64,000 nt of DNA. Source: Burkholderiales bacterium (GTDB lineage: Bacteria > Pseudomonadota > Gammaproteobacteria > Burkholderiales > JAEUOS01). Below the pieces are notes generated by a model, which ran no database searches, had not been told where the DNA came from, and saw only the letters and a program-made list of their open reading frames with translations. A program made the position numbers and the translations under genes. Of the stretch, positions 9,082 to 17,166 are shown in pieces (the stretch's first letter is position 1; every line of letters starts with the position of its first letter). Location of the stretch: positions 1 to 64,000 of the forward strand of contig JAEUOR010000008.1 in assembly GCA_016790635.1 (NCBI GenBank), given 5' to 3'.

Positions 9082-10239
9082 ATGCAAGCCCCCAACCAGT
9101 TTCCCGAAATCCGCGAGGCTGTCGGCGCGCTGTGCGCGCAATACGACTCTGCCTATTGGCAAAAGGTCGACGACGCGCGCGCCTACCCTGAAGCCTTCGT
9201 CGACGCGCTTACCAAGGCCGGCTGGATGGCCGCGCTGATCCCCGAGCAATACGGCGGCTCCGGCCTGGGATTGGTCGAGGCATCGGTGGTGATGGAAGAA
9301 ATCAACCGCGCCGGCGGCAACTCCGGCGCCTGCCACGGGCAGATGTACAACATGAATACGCTCCTGCGCAACGGTTCGGAGGAACAGAAGAAGCGCTACC
9401 TGCCCAAGATCGCCTCGGGCGAATTGCGCCTGCAGTCAATGGGCGTGACCGAACCCACCACCGGCACCGACACCACCAAGATCAAGACCGTGGCCGTGCG
9501 CAAGGGCGACAAGTACGTCATCAATGGACAGAAGGTGTGGATCTCGCGCATCCAGCATTCCGAACTCATGATCCTGCTCGCGCGCACCACGCCGCTCGCC
9601 GAGGTCAAGAAAAAGGCCGACGGCCTGTCGATCTTCCTGGTTGACCTGCGCGAGGCCATCGGCCGCGGCCTGGAAGTGCAGCCGATCCGCAATATGGTCA
9701 ATCACGAGACCAACCAGCTCTTTTTCGACAACCTGGAGATTCCCGCCGAAAACCTGATCGGAGAAGAGGGCAAGGGATTTCGCTACATCCTCGATGGGCT
9801 CAACGCCGAGCGCGCGCTGATCGCGGCCGAGTGCATCGGCGACGCCTACTGGTTCGTCGAGAAGGCCTCGAAGTACGCCGGCGAGCGCATCGTCTTCGAC
9901 CGTCCGATCGGACAGAACCAGGGCGTGCAGTTCCCGATCGCCGAGGCCTACATCGAGACCGAGGCTGCCAACCTGATGCGCTGGAAGGCCTGCGAGCTCT
10001 TCGACGCCAAGAAGCCCTGCGGGGCGGAGGCCAACATGGCCAAGTACCTGGCCGCCAAGGCTTCGTGGGAGGCGGCCAACGCCTGCCTGCAGACCCACGG
10101 CGGATTCGGCTTTGCCTGCGAATACGACGTCGAGCGCAAGTTCCGCGAGACGCGGCTCTACCAGGTGGCGCCGATCTCGACCAACCTGATCCTGTCGTTC
10201 GTGGCCGAGCACGTGCTCGGCATGCCGCGCAGTTTCTAG
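9082..10239 (+). CDS. Acyl-CoA dehydrogenase family protein
   Basis: A 385-residue flavoprotein of standard length. The N-terminal helical domain, the FAD-binding MGVTEPTTGTDTTKIKT strand region (about residues 121-137) and YVINGQKVWISRIQHSE, and the C-terminal helical domain (GVQFPIAEAYIETEAA, QTHGGFGFACEYDVERKFRE) follow the family pattern. It begins an apparent operon, since the next gene starts 7 bp after its stop and the following genes encode a racemase-fold protein and an ABC importer. The acyl substrate is unknown. A short GGAAG ribosome-binding site precedes the ATG. Confidence 0.92.
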   Translation: MQAPNQFPEIREAVGALCAQYDSAYWQKVDDARAYPEAFVDALTKAGWMAALIPEQYGGSGLGLVEASVVMEEINRAGGNSGACHGQMYNMNTLLRNGSEEQKKRYLPKIASGELRLQSMGVTEPTTGTDTTKIKTVAVRKGDKYVINGQKVWISRIQHSELMILLARTTPLAEVKKKADGLSIFLVDLREAIGRGLEVQPIRNMVNHETNQLFFDNLEIPAENLIGEEGKGFRYILDGLNAERALIAAECIGDAYWFVEKASKYAGERIVFDRPIGQNQGVQFPIAEAYIETEAANLMRWKACELFDAKKPCGAEANMAKYLAAKASWEAANACLQTHGGFGFACEYDVERKFRETRLYQVAPISTNLILSFVAEHVLGMPRSF

Positions 10240-10246
10240 GATCGGC

Positions 10247-11017
10247 ATGTCGGGCCCCCAACATTGCGTGCCCAGCACCGACATCCTCGCCGCCCGCGCC
10301 AAGGTCGCGGTGGTGGTGCCGGCAACCAATACCATCGTGCAGCCCGAGATGGAGGCCATGCGCCCGCCGGGGGTGACCAACCACGTCACGCGCATGCTCC
10401 TGCCGCCGCGGCCCTACGACGACATGGCCGTCTACCAGCAGGCCTTGCAGACCGAGTCGGGCGGGCTCGAAGACGCGCTGCAACTGGTCCTGCCCTGCGA
10501 GCCGCACGTGGTCGCCCACGGACACTCGATCCATTCGTTTCGTGGCGACCGCGCGCGCGCCGAGGCCGAGACCGAGCGCCTGGAAGCCCTGTGCGGCATC
10601 CCTTTCATCACGCCGTCGATGGCGGTATTGAAGGGGCTGGAGGCGCTGGGGGTCAGGCGCATTGCCGTGCTCACCCCCTACTGGCCGCCGGCCGACGCGA
10701 TGATTGCCGCCTTTTTCAGCGCTTGCGGCTACGAGGTCGTCGCCGCCGACGGACTCAAGACCACCGGGCCGACGCGGGTCGCGCAGGTGCCACTGGATGC
10801 GATTCGCGCCGGCTTTCGCGCCGTCGACAGCGACCGGGTAGAGGCGCTTGTGCACGTGGGCACCAACCTGCCGGTCTCGGCCATGACCGATGCCATTGAA
10901 GCTGCGCACGGCAAGCCGCTCGTCGGTGTGAACGTCGCCACCTACTGGCTGGCGCTGCGCCGAATCGGCATTGCCGACCCGCTGCCGGGGTTCGGGCGAC
11001 TGGCGCGCGACTACTGA
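10247..11017 (+). CDS. Asp/Glu racemase-fold protein (maleate isomerase/arylmalonate decarboxylase-like), catalytic cysteines absent
   Basis: A 256-residue protein related to maleate cis-trans isomerase and arylmalonate decarboxylase. The nucleotide-like first strand VAVVVPATNTIVQPEM, the central ITPSMAVLKGLEALGVRRIAVLTPY and the C-terminal VGVNVATYWLALRR are characteristic. At the two places where the family normally has catalytic cysteines it reads VVAHGHSIHSF (residues 88-98) and LVHVGTNLP (201-209), so neither cysteine is present. It may be a non-cysteine enzyme, a hydrolase-like variant, or a binding protein. It lies between an acyl-CoA dehydrogenase and an ABC importer in one operon. 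Confidence 0.75.
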   Translation: MSGPQHCVPSTDILAARAKVAVVVPATNTIVQPEMEAMRPPGVTNHVTRMLLPPRPYDDMAVYQQALQTESGGLEDALQLVLPCEPHVVAHGHSIHSFRGDRARAEAETERLEALCGIPFITPSMAVLKGLEALGVRRIAVLTPYWPPADAMIAAFFSACGYEVVAADGLKTTGPTRVAQVPLDAIRAGFRAVDSDRVEALVHVGTNLPVSAMTDAIEAAHGKPLVGVNVATYWLALRRIGIADPLPGFGRLARDY

Positions 11018-11109
11018 TAAACCCCGATATCGGCGCCAACGGGGGCGGTGCTAGACTTTCCAGGTTGTCCGTACAAAGTGGCTCCCCCGATTCGAACAAG
11101 GAAAACATC

Positions 11110-12093
11110 ATGCTGAGAATCTTCTCGCGCGGCGTAGCCGTCGCCACTGCGCTCTTCTGTGGCGCCGCGCTGGCGCAGGGCGCCCGTCCCGCTCCCCTGC
11201 CGCAGGCCGCCACGCTCACGGTGGGCTACCAAAAGGTCGGACACCTGGTGCCCATGGTGCAGGTGGTAGACGAGTTGAAGCGCCTGAATGTGGATGTGAA
11301 GCTGGTCGAATTCGCGCGCTACGCCGACGCGCGCACCGCGCTCCTGGCCGGCTCGCTCGACGTGGCTTCGGTCGGCCCGGCCGACCTGGCCATCGCGCTC
11401 TCGCAGGGCTCGAAGAACATGGTCGGCATCATGGGCGTGGGCTCTTCGCCCAAGTACGTCATCGGGCGCAACGGCGTCAAGCTCGATTCCTGGAGCGACC
11501 TGGCGGGCAAGAAAGTGGGCATCGCGCCCGGGTCGGCGGTGTGGTTCCAGTTCGCCGCGACCATGGTCGAGAAGAACGTGCCCTACAACAGCTTCACCGA
11601 GGTCAAGATCCAGGGCGGCGGCGCCAACTTCAACCAGGCGCTCAAGAAAGGCGAGGTCGATGCCATCGTCACCTGGGAACCGTTCGAGACCATTCCGGTC
11701 AACGAGGGCTATGGCTTTTTCGCGCGCAACCTCGAATACAGCCAGTCGCAGTCAGTAGGCGCCGAGTTGGGCATGATCGCCGCGACCCGCGACGCGGCCA
11801 CCAAGAACCGCGCCGCGGTCGAGCGCTTCGTGTGGGCCTACCTGAACTCGATGAACCAGTTGGCGGCCTCTCCGGAACGCTTTACCGAGGCGATCGCCAA
11901 GTTCACGGGGCTGGACATGACCATGGCCAAGGCGGTCGCAAGCCCGATCAAGCTTGGCGGAGTGGTATCGGTGGACCAGATCCGTCGTCAGGCGGCTGCG
12001 TTTCATCGCCTCGGCGTGATCCAGCGCGACGTGTCGGCCGAAATTGGCGATTTCTGGGATGCTTCGTTCGTGCGCAACGCCGGCGGTCGCTGA
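11110..12093 (+). CDS. ABC transporter substrate-binding protein (NMT1/SsuA-like)
   Basis: A 327-residue protein with a signal peptide (hydrophobic VAVATALFCGAALA, then Q) and the fold of nitrate/sulfonate/taurine/pyrimidine-precursor binding proteins. Typical blocks are LTVGYQKVGHLVPM, the ALLAGSLDVASVGPADLAIAL ligand loop, LAGKKVGIAPGSAVWF, and KKGEVDAIVTWEPF. I chose the ATG at 11110, which begins the signal peptide. The permease and ATPase follow directly, completing an importer. The ligand is unknown; neighbours suggest a small organic N- or carboxylate compound. Confidence 0.9.
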   Translation: MLRIFSRGVAVATALFCGAALAQGARPAPLPQAATLTVGYQKVGHLVPMVQVVDELKRLNVDVKLVEFARYADARTALLAGSLDVASVGPADLAIALSQGSKNMVGIMGVGSSPKYVIGRNGVKLDSWSDLAGKKVGIAPGSAVWFQFAATMVEKNVPYNSFTEVKIQGGGANFNQALKKGEVDAIVTWEPFETIPVNEGYGFFARNLEYSQSQSVGAELGMIAATRDAATKNRAAVERFVWAYLNSMNQLAASPERFTEAIAKFTGLDMTMAKAVASPIKLGGVVSVDQIRRQAAAFHRLGVIQRDVSAEIGDFWDASFVRNAGGR

Positions 12094-12111
12094 CCCCGTC
12101 TCGCGATCCTG

Positions 12112-12930
12112 ATGTCGACTGCGGTCGCTGCGACCGGCGGGCGCGGTCGGCGCACCCTGCTGGCGCTCTTGTTGCCGGTTGCAGCCATTGTGCTTTGGGA
12201 GGCGTTGGGCGCCGCCGGCCTGTTGGTGGCCGGCGTGATCCCGACGCCATCGAAGGTCTACGAGGCCTGGAAGATCTGGGCCTTCGGTGCCGGCGGGTTC
12301 ACCCTCAACCCCTATAGCGGCACCTGGTGGAACAACCTGGTGTTCTCGGCACAGCGGGTCGGCCAGGGCTACCTGCTGGCGATTCTGATCGGCGTGCCCC
12401 TGGGCGTCTTGATCGGCTGGAGCCGGCTGGCGGCGCAACTGGTCGACCCGACCATCCAGTGGATGCGGCCGATCCCCATCACCGCCTGGCTGCCGTTCTC
12501 GATCGCGCTCTTCGGCATCAAGGATTTTGGCGCGATCTTCCTGATCACCCTGGGCGCGTTCTACCCGATTGTCGTCAACACCACGCAGGGTGCGCGCGAC
12601 GTGGACAAGAACCTGGTGCGTGCAGCCTTGATGATGGGTGCGAGCCAGGGCGATCTCCTGCGCCGCGTGATCCTGCCGGCGGCGCTGCCCTCGGTCTTCA
12701 CGGGCTTGCGCATCGGCCTGGGGATCGCATGGACCGCGGTCATCGTGGCCGAGATGGTCGCGGTCAAGTCCGGCCTGGGCTACGTGCTGTGGGACGCCTA
12801 CTACGTCGGGCGCATGGACGTGGTCATCGCCGACATGGTGTCCATCGGCCTGATGGGATACCTCTCCGACCGTCTGGTCGTCTTCATCGAAGCGCGCGTG
12901 CTGAAGTGGCGGCGCCTGCAAAGTCACTGA
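12112..12930 (+). CDS. ABC transporter permease (SsuC/TauC type)
   Basis: A 272-residue inner-membrane protein with six predicted helices. It has the coupling-helix region MGASQGDLLRRVILPAALPSVFTGLRIGLGIAWTAVIVAEM, which matches the EAA motif of nitrate/sulfonate-type permeases. The stop codon overlaps the ATG of the ATPase gene in a TGATG arrangement, so the two are translationally coupled. Part of the uptake operon starting with the acyl-CoA dehydrogenase. Confidence 0.94.
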   Translation: MSTAVAATGGRGRRTLLALLLPVAAIVLWEALGAAGLLVAGVIPTPSKVYEAWKIWAFGAGGFTLNPYSGTWWNNLVFSAQRVGQGYLLAILIGVPLGVLIGWSRLAAQLVDPTIQWMRPIPITAWLPFSIALFGIKDFGAIFLITLGAFYPIVVNTTQGARDVDKNLVRAALMMGASQGDLLRRVILPAALPSVFTGLRIGLGIAWTAVIVAEMVAVKSGLGYVLWDAYYVGRMDVVIADMVSIGLMGYLSDRLVVFIEARVLKWRRLQSH

Positions 12931-13688
12931 TGCCGGCCATCGAACTGAAAGGCGTGGACAAGGTCTACGGCGGCGACAACCCGGTCGCCGCGCTGGAGCG
13001 CATCGATCTCGCCATCGGCGAGGGTGAATTCGCGGCGCTGCTGGGCCCCTCGGGCTGCGGCAAGTCCACGCTGCTCAACCTGGTGGCCGGATTCGAAGGT
13101 CTGACCGGCGGCACGCTGACCGTACAGGGTGCGGGCGTCGAGCGGCCGGGGCCGGACCGCGGCGTGGTGTTCCAGGAGGCGGCGCTCTTTCCCTGGCTCA
13201 ACGTGTGGGACAACGTCGTCTTCGGGCCGCGCGTGCAGGGCGTGCCGGCGTCCGAATACGAGCCGCGTGCGAAAGAGACGCTGCAGTTGATGGGCCTGGA
13301 GAATTTTCATCGCCACCTGCCGGTGCAGCTGTCGGGCGGCATGAAGCAGCGCGTCGGCATCGCGCGGGTGCTGGTCATGCAGCCGCGCGTGCTGCTGATG
13401 GATGAGCCTTTCGGCGCATTGGATGCGCAGACGCGCCTGACCATGCAGGACCTCCTGCTCAAGGTCTGGCAGCAACTCAAGAAGACCGTCATCTTCGTCA
13501 CCCACGACATCGACGAGGCGATTCTCCTGGCCGACACGATCTACGTCATGAGCGCGCGCCCCGGGCGCATTGCCTCCAGGATTCCGGTCGACCTGCCGCG
13601 CCCGCGCAACCTCGACACCCTGACCGACGCGCACTTCAACGATTTCAAGAAGCGCATCATGGCGCAGATGCGCCACGACATCCATTGA
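12930..13688 (+). CDS. ABC transporter ATP-binding protein (SsuB/TauB type)
   Basis: A 252-residue ATPase with all nucleotide-binding motifs: Walker A GPSGCGKST, Q-loop VVFQEAALFPW, signature LSGGMKQR, Walker B VLLMDEPFGALDAQT and the H-loop VTHDIDEA. The start ATG overlaps the permease stop by one base. The VTHDIDEAILLADTIYVMSARPGRI tail is typical of nitrate/sulfonate/taurine importers. It energises the permease encoded just before it. Confidence 0.95.
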   Translation: MPAIELKGVDKVYGGDNPVAALERIDLAIGEGEFAALLGPSGCGKSTLLNLVAGFEGLTGGTLTVQGAGVERPGPDRGVVFQEAALFPWLNVWDNVVFGPRVQGVPASEYEPRAKETLQLMGLENFHRHLPVQLSGGMKQRVGIARVLVMQPRVLLMDEPFGALDAQTRLTMQDLLLKVWQQLKKTVIFVTHDIDEAILLADTIYVMSARPGRIASRIPVDLPRPRNLDTLTDAHFNDFKKRIMAQMRHDIH

Positions 13689-13705
13689 CAGATCCGGAGA
13701 ACGGC

Positions 13706-14626
13706 ATGGCCAATCCCCGCGTCCCTTACCGCTTTTCCACCGACCGCGCGCCGCTTGCGGCACCCCGCATAGGTGGCCGCGCGCGGCCCCTGATCGTGCA
13801 TGTTGTGGTCAACGTCGAGCATTGGCAGTTCAATGAACCCATGCCGCGCAAGATCATCACCCCGCCGCACGGCAAGGAGACCGAGCCCGACGTGCCCAAT
13901 TTCTCCTGGGCCGACTACGGCATGCGTGCCGGGCTTCCGCGCATCATGGGCATGCTCGAGGAGCGCGGCATCACCGCATCGACCTCGTTCAACGCCGGCG
14001 TGATCGACGCGTATCCGCGCGCGGCCGAGGCGATGCGCGACGCCGGCTGGGAATTCATCGGCCACGGCATGCACCAGAAGTCGCTCAATGTCGCCACCGC
14101 CGACGGCAAGGCCGGCGGCGCCGGCGGGAGCGCGGCAGAGGAGGCGCTGATCCGGGCCTGCCTCTCCAAGATCGAGGGCTTCACCGGGGAACGCGTGCGC
14201 GGCTGGCTCTCGCCGGGCTTGCGCGAGACCTACGACACGCCGGACGTGCTCAAGTCCTGCGGCGTGGAATACGTGTGCGACTGGGTCATCGACGACCTGC
14301 CGGACTGGATGACCACGCGCCACGGGCCCTTGATCGCCATGCCCTACAACCTGGAGATCAACGACAGCATCGTCTACGCGGTCGAGAAGCATGCGTCGCC
14401 GGAAATGTGGACGCGGTTGCGCGATACCGTGGCCGCGTTCGGGCCCGAATTGCGGCGCCATCCGCGCGTGCTGGCCCTGGGCCTGCACCCGCACCTGATC
14501 GGCGTGCCGCACCGCATCGGCTACCTGGCCAAGATGCTCGACCTGCTTAAGCGTCGTGATGACGTGGTATTCATGCAAGGCGGCGAGATCGCCGACTGGT
14601 ATGCTGCGGCCTGTCCGGCCAAGTGA
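13706..14626 (+). CDS. Polysaccharide deacetylase-family hydrolase (PuuE/allantoinase-like)
   Basis: A 306-residue NodB-fold protein. It has the WSWADYG-like FSWADYGMRAGLPRIM segment, a metal-site-like FIGHGMHQKSL, and a WLSPGLRETYDTPDVL block as in the PuuE-type allantoinase group rather than in cell-wall chitin deacetylases; there is no signal peptide. These proteins hydrolyse C-N bonds of small ureides or related compounds. The ATG at 13706 follows a GGAGAA site; a TTG at 13685 overlapping the ATPase stop is less likely. Its place at the end of the importer operon suggests it acts on the imported compound, which is an inference. Confidence 0.8.
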   Translation: MANPRVPYRFSTDRAPLAAPRIGGRARPLIVHVVVNVEHWQFNEPMPRKIITPPHGKETEPDVPNFSWADYGMRAGLPRIMGMLEERGITASTSFNAGVIDAYPRAAEAMRDAGWEFIGHGMHQKSLNVATADGKAGGAGGSAAEEALIRACLSKIEGFTGERVRGWLSPGLRETYDTPDVLKSCGVEYVCDWVIDDLPDWMTTRHGPLIAMPYNLEINDSIVYAVEKHASPEMWTRLRDTVAAFGPELRRHPRVLALGLHPHLIGVPHRIGYLAKMLDLLKRRDDVVFMQGGEIADWYAAACPAK

Positions 14627-14652
14627 ATGCATCCGGATTCGGGGAGAGCGCC

Positions 14653-14871
14653 ATGAGCAAAGCACTGATCGTCGTCGATCCGGAGATCCAGAGCGGTACC
14701 CCGGTCTTTGCCGGGACGCGTGTCCCGATTCAAAACCTCTTCGACTATCTTGAAGCCGGCGATTCCCTGGAGGTGTTCTTGGACCAGTTTCCGTCAGTGT
14801 CGCGGGAAATGGCAATAGCTGTCCTGGAACAAGCCCGCGTCGCGCTGACCCCGGATGCGCATACTGCTTGA
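14653..14871 (+). CDS. DUF433 antitoxin
   Basis: A 72-residue protein with the DUF433 pattern: an IQSGTPVFAGTRVPIQNLFDYLEAG block followed by a helix with SREMAIAVLEQAR. DUF433 proteins are antitoxins paired with PIN-like toxins. A GGGGAGAG ribosome-binding site precedes the ATG, and the 3' end overlaps the next gene by 17 bp, as expected for a toxin-antitoxin pair. Confidence 0.85.
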   Translation: MSKALIVVDPEIQSGTPVFAGTRVPIQNLFDYLEAGDSLEVFLDQFPSVSREMAIAVLEQARVALTPDAHTA

Positions 14872-15175
14872 CGAATCGCTGCCCAGAGATCTTGCAGGGC
14901 TAGTCGTTGGTCATGAAGTCGTAACGGTCCAGGCGGCCGGCTGGACAAGCGTCAGAAACGGCAAGCTCCTTGCGCTGGCGGCGTCGCGCTTCGACGTCTT
15001 TCTTACCGCGGACAAGAACCTCGAGTTTCAACAAAACCTCGCGACTTTGCCCATTGCCGTCGTGGTGTTGCATGTGCGTAGCAGCCGAATTGAAGCGATT
15101 GCGTCACTGATACCTGATCTGCTGAAATTGCTGAACCATCTGCCGCCACGGGTGCTGCGCAACGTGGGCGTGTAG
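14855..15175 (+). CDS. DUF5615 PIN-like toxin
   Basis: A 106-residue protein starting ILLDESLPRDLAGLV, with an acidic DESLP motif, a FLTADKNLEFQ motif (second acidic site) and a helical tail. This is the DUF5615 PIN-like domain found as toxin partner of DUF433 antitoxins and expected to be an RNase. It overlaps the antitoxin gene by 17 bp. Confidence 0.83.
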   Translation: MRILLDESLPRDLAGLVVGHEVVTVQAAGWTSVRNGKLLALAASRFDVFLTADKNLEFQQNLATLPIAVVVLHVRSSRIEAIASLIPDLLKLLNHLPPRVLRNVGV

Positions 15176-15233
15176 GTCATCAACCCGGGGACTGGCAAGA
15201 CCATGCGCCCCATCAACTCGAAGGAAGCAGGCG

Positions 15234-16004
15234 ATGGACACAGGTCTCAAGGGCAAGAAAGTACTCATCACCGGCGCATCCAAGGGCATCGGCCTGGCCT
15301 GCGCGAAGGCGTTCGCCGCCGAGGGCTGCGAACTGCACCTGGCTGCGCGCGACGCGGCGCGGCTGGAGGCTGCGAGAGCGGAGGTCGCCAAGGTGGCGCC
15401 AGTCGCGGTCAAGCTGACCGCGATCGACCTGTCCAAGCCCGGCTCGGCAGCGGCCTTGAAGGCGGCCGCGGGAGCGGTCGACGTGCTGGTCAACAATGCC
15501 GGCGCGATCCCCGGCGGGTCGATCGAGACCATCGACGAGGCGCGCTGGCGCGATGCCTGGGAACTGAAGCTCTTCGGCTACATCAATCTCACGCGCGAGT
15601 TCCTGCCGCCCATGCTCGCCGCCGGGAAGGGCGCGATCGTCAATGTGATCGGCCTGGCCGGCGCCAAGCCCAGCTACGACTATGTGTGCGGCGCGACCGC
15701 CAACGCGGCGCTGATTGCTTTCACCAAGGGTGTCGGCGCGGGCGCCACCAACAAGGGCGTGCGCGTCATCGGCGTCAACCCGACCGCGACGCGCACCGAC
15801 CGCATCATCACGCTCAACAAGGCGCGCGCCAAGACCTCACTGGGCGACGAGTCGCGTTGGGAGGAGATGATGACCAACCTGCCTTTCGGGCGCATCTGCG
15901 AGCCTGAGGAGGTTGCCGACCTGGTGGTCTATTGCGCCTCGGCCAAGGCGTCCTACCTGTCGGGCACGGTCATCGACATCGATGGCGGACAGTTGTACCG
16001 CTGA
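15234..16004 (+). CDS. SDR-family protein lacking the catalytic tetrad
   Basis: A 256-residue Rossmann-fold protein with an intact cofactor motif (GASKGIGLA, residues 14-22) and NNAGAIPGG (87-95). The usual catalytic Ser region reads IVNVIGLAG and the YxxxK position reads GATAN (residues 153-157, before AALIAFTKG), so Ser, Tyr and Lys are all replaced. The C-terminus ends DIDGGQLYR as in other SDRs. A related SDR group with NAAL in this place exists to my memory, so it may be a conserved non-classical branch. It is preceded by a GAAGGA sequence and ends 13 bp from the convergent clsB. Confidence 0.85.
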   Translation: MDTGLKGKKVLITGASKGIGLACAKAFAAEGCELHLAARDAARLEAARAEVAKVAPVAVKLTAIDLSKPGSAAALKAAAGAVDVLVNNAGAIPGGSIETIDEARWRDAWELKLFGYINLTREFLPPMLAAGKGAIVNVIGLAGAKPSYDYVCGATANAALIAFTKGVGAGATNKGVRVIGVNPTATRTDRIITLNKARAKTSLGDESRWEEMMTNLPFGRICEPEEVADLVVYCASAKASYLSGTVIDIDGGQLYR

Positions 16005-16017
16005 TCGGCGCAGCGGA

Positions 16018-17166
16018 TCAGTTCTTCCTGGCCAGATTGAGCCAGTCGATCACCAGGCGCGCAAAGCGGTAGGCGGCCCACTGCGTCAGGCGCAGGTGCC
16101 AGGGCGCCTTGGCGACGTCGGCCAGCGTCACCTCGCGCCCGCCGGCGGCGATCGCCGCGTCGATGCTCGCACGCAGGGTTGCCGCGAAACCCGTGTCGAT
16201 GACGACGACGTTGGCCTCGCGCGAGAGCAGGAGCGAAAACGGGTCCAGGTTGGACGAACCGACGGTGGCCCAGTTGTCGTCGACGACGCCCACCTTGGTG
16301 TGCAGGAAGCTCTTGCGGTACTCGACCAGGGTCACGCCGGCTGCGAGTGCGCGCCGGTACAGGGCTTCGCTGGCCCGCTTGAGCAAGGCGTGGTCGCTGC
16401 TTCCCTGCAGCATCACCCGCACGCGCACGCCGCGCCGTGCGGCGTCGCCCAGCGCCGCAAGCATGCCGGTGGAGGGCAGGAAGTAGGCGATCGCCAGCAG
16501 AACATCGCGCCGCGCCGCGCGGATGGCATCAAGGTAGGCATCCTCGATGTCGCGCCGGTGCGCCAGGTTGTCGCGCGTCAGGAGGCACGCCGCGACCGTG
16601 CCGGCCGCGGCGGGCGGCGGCAGGGGCGGCGGCAGCGTGCGACGCCGGAATGTAGTCAGCGAGACCACCGACCACAGATGGCGCGCGGCCGCGGCAATCT
16701 GCATGACCGCCGGGCCTTCGATGCGCACCGAATAATCGTAGCGCGGCGGCACTTCATTGGGCGTGTTCCAGTCGTCGATGATGTTGATGCCGCCGACGAA
16801 CGCCACCGCGCCATCGACGACCGCGATCTTGCGATGCATGCGCCGCAGTCCGCGCACCGGCTGCCACCACAGGGGCGGCCGGTAGACGAGCAGGGTGGCG
16901 CCGGCAGCGGCAAGTTCATCGCGGAAACGCAGCGGCATGTCGCGTGCGCCGAAGCCGTCGATGGTGATGTGCACGCGCACCCCGCGCCGGGCGGCGGTGC
17001 CAAGCGCCTCGGTGACGCGCGCGCCGGTCGCGTCATCGGCGTAGATGTAGGTCTCGAGGAAGACCTCGGAGCGCGCCGCATCGAGGGCTTCGATCAGGCG
17101 CGGGAAATAGGCGGCCCCGGAGTCGAGCAGCTCCAGCCGGTTGCCTGGGACGAGCGGCAGTTTCAC
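16018..17166 (-). CDS. clsB: Cardiolipin synthase B (phospholipase D family)
   Basis: A 382-residue protein with two HKD motifs, MHRKIAVVDGAVAFVGG and LHTKVGVVDDNWATVGSSNLDPFS, the hallmark of phospholipase-D-type cardiolipin synthases; the lack of N-terminal membrane helices fits ClsB (YbhO) rather than ClsA. I use the GTG at 17166, whose GTGA overlaps the stop of the upstream nuclease-fold gene. A frame open further upstream lies wholly inside that gene. ClsB makes cardiolipin from phosphatidylglycerol in the inner membrane. The C-terminal helix carries WAAYRFARLVIDWL. Confidence 0.9.
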   Translation of the reverse strand: MKLPLVPGNRLELLDSGAAYFPRLIEALDAARSEVFLETYIYADDATGARVTEALGTAARRGVRVHITIDGFGARDMPLRFRDELAAAGATLLVYRPPLWWQPVRGLRRMHRKIAVVDGAVAFVGGINIIDDWNTPNEVPPRYDYSVRIEGPAVMQIAAAARHLWSVVSLTTFRRRTLPPPLPPPAAAGTVAACLLTRDNLAHRRDIEDAYLDAIRAARRDVLLAIAYFLPSTGMLAALGDAARRGVRVRVMLQGSSDHALLKRASEALYRRALAAGVTLVEYRKSFLHTKVGVVDDNWATVGSSNLDPFSLLLSREANVVVIDTGFAATLRASIDAAIAAGGREVTLADVAKAPWHLRLTQWAAYRFARLVIDWLNLARKN

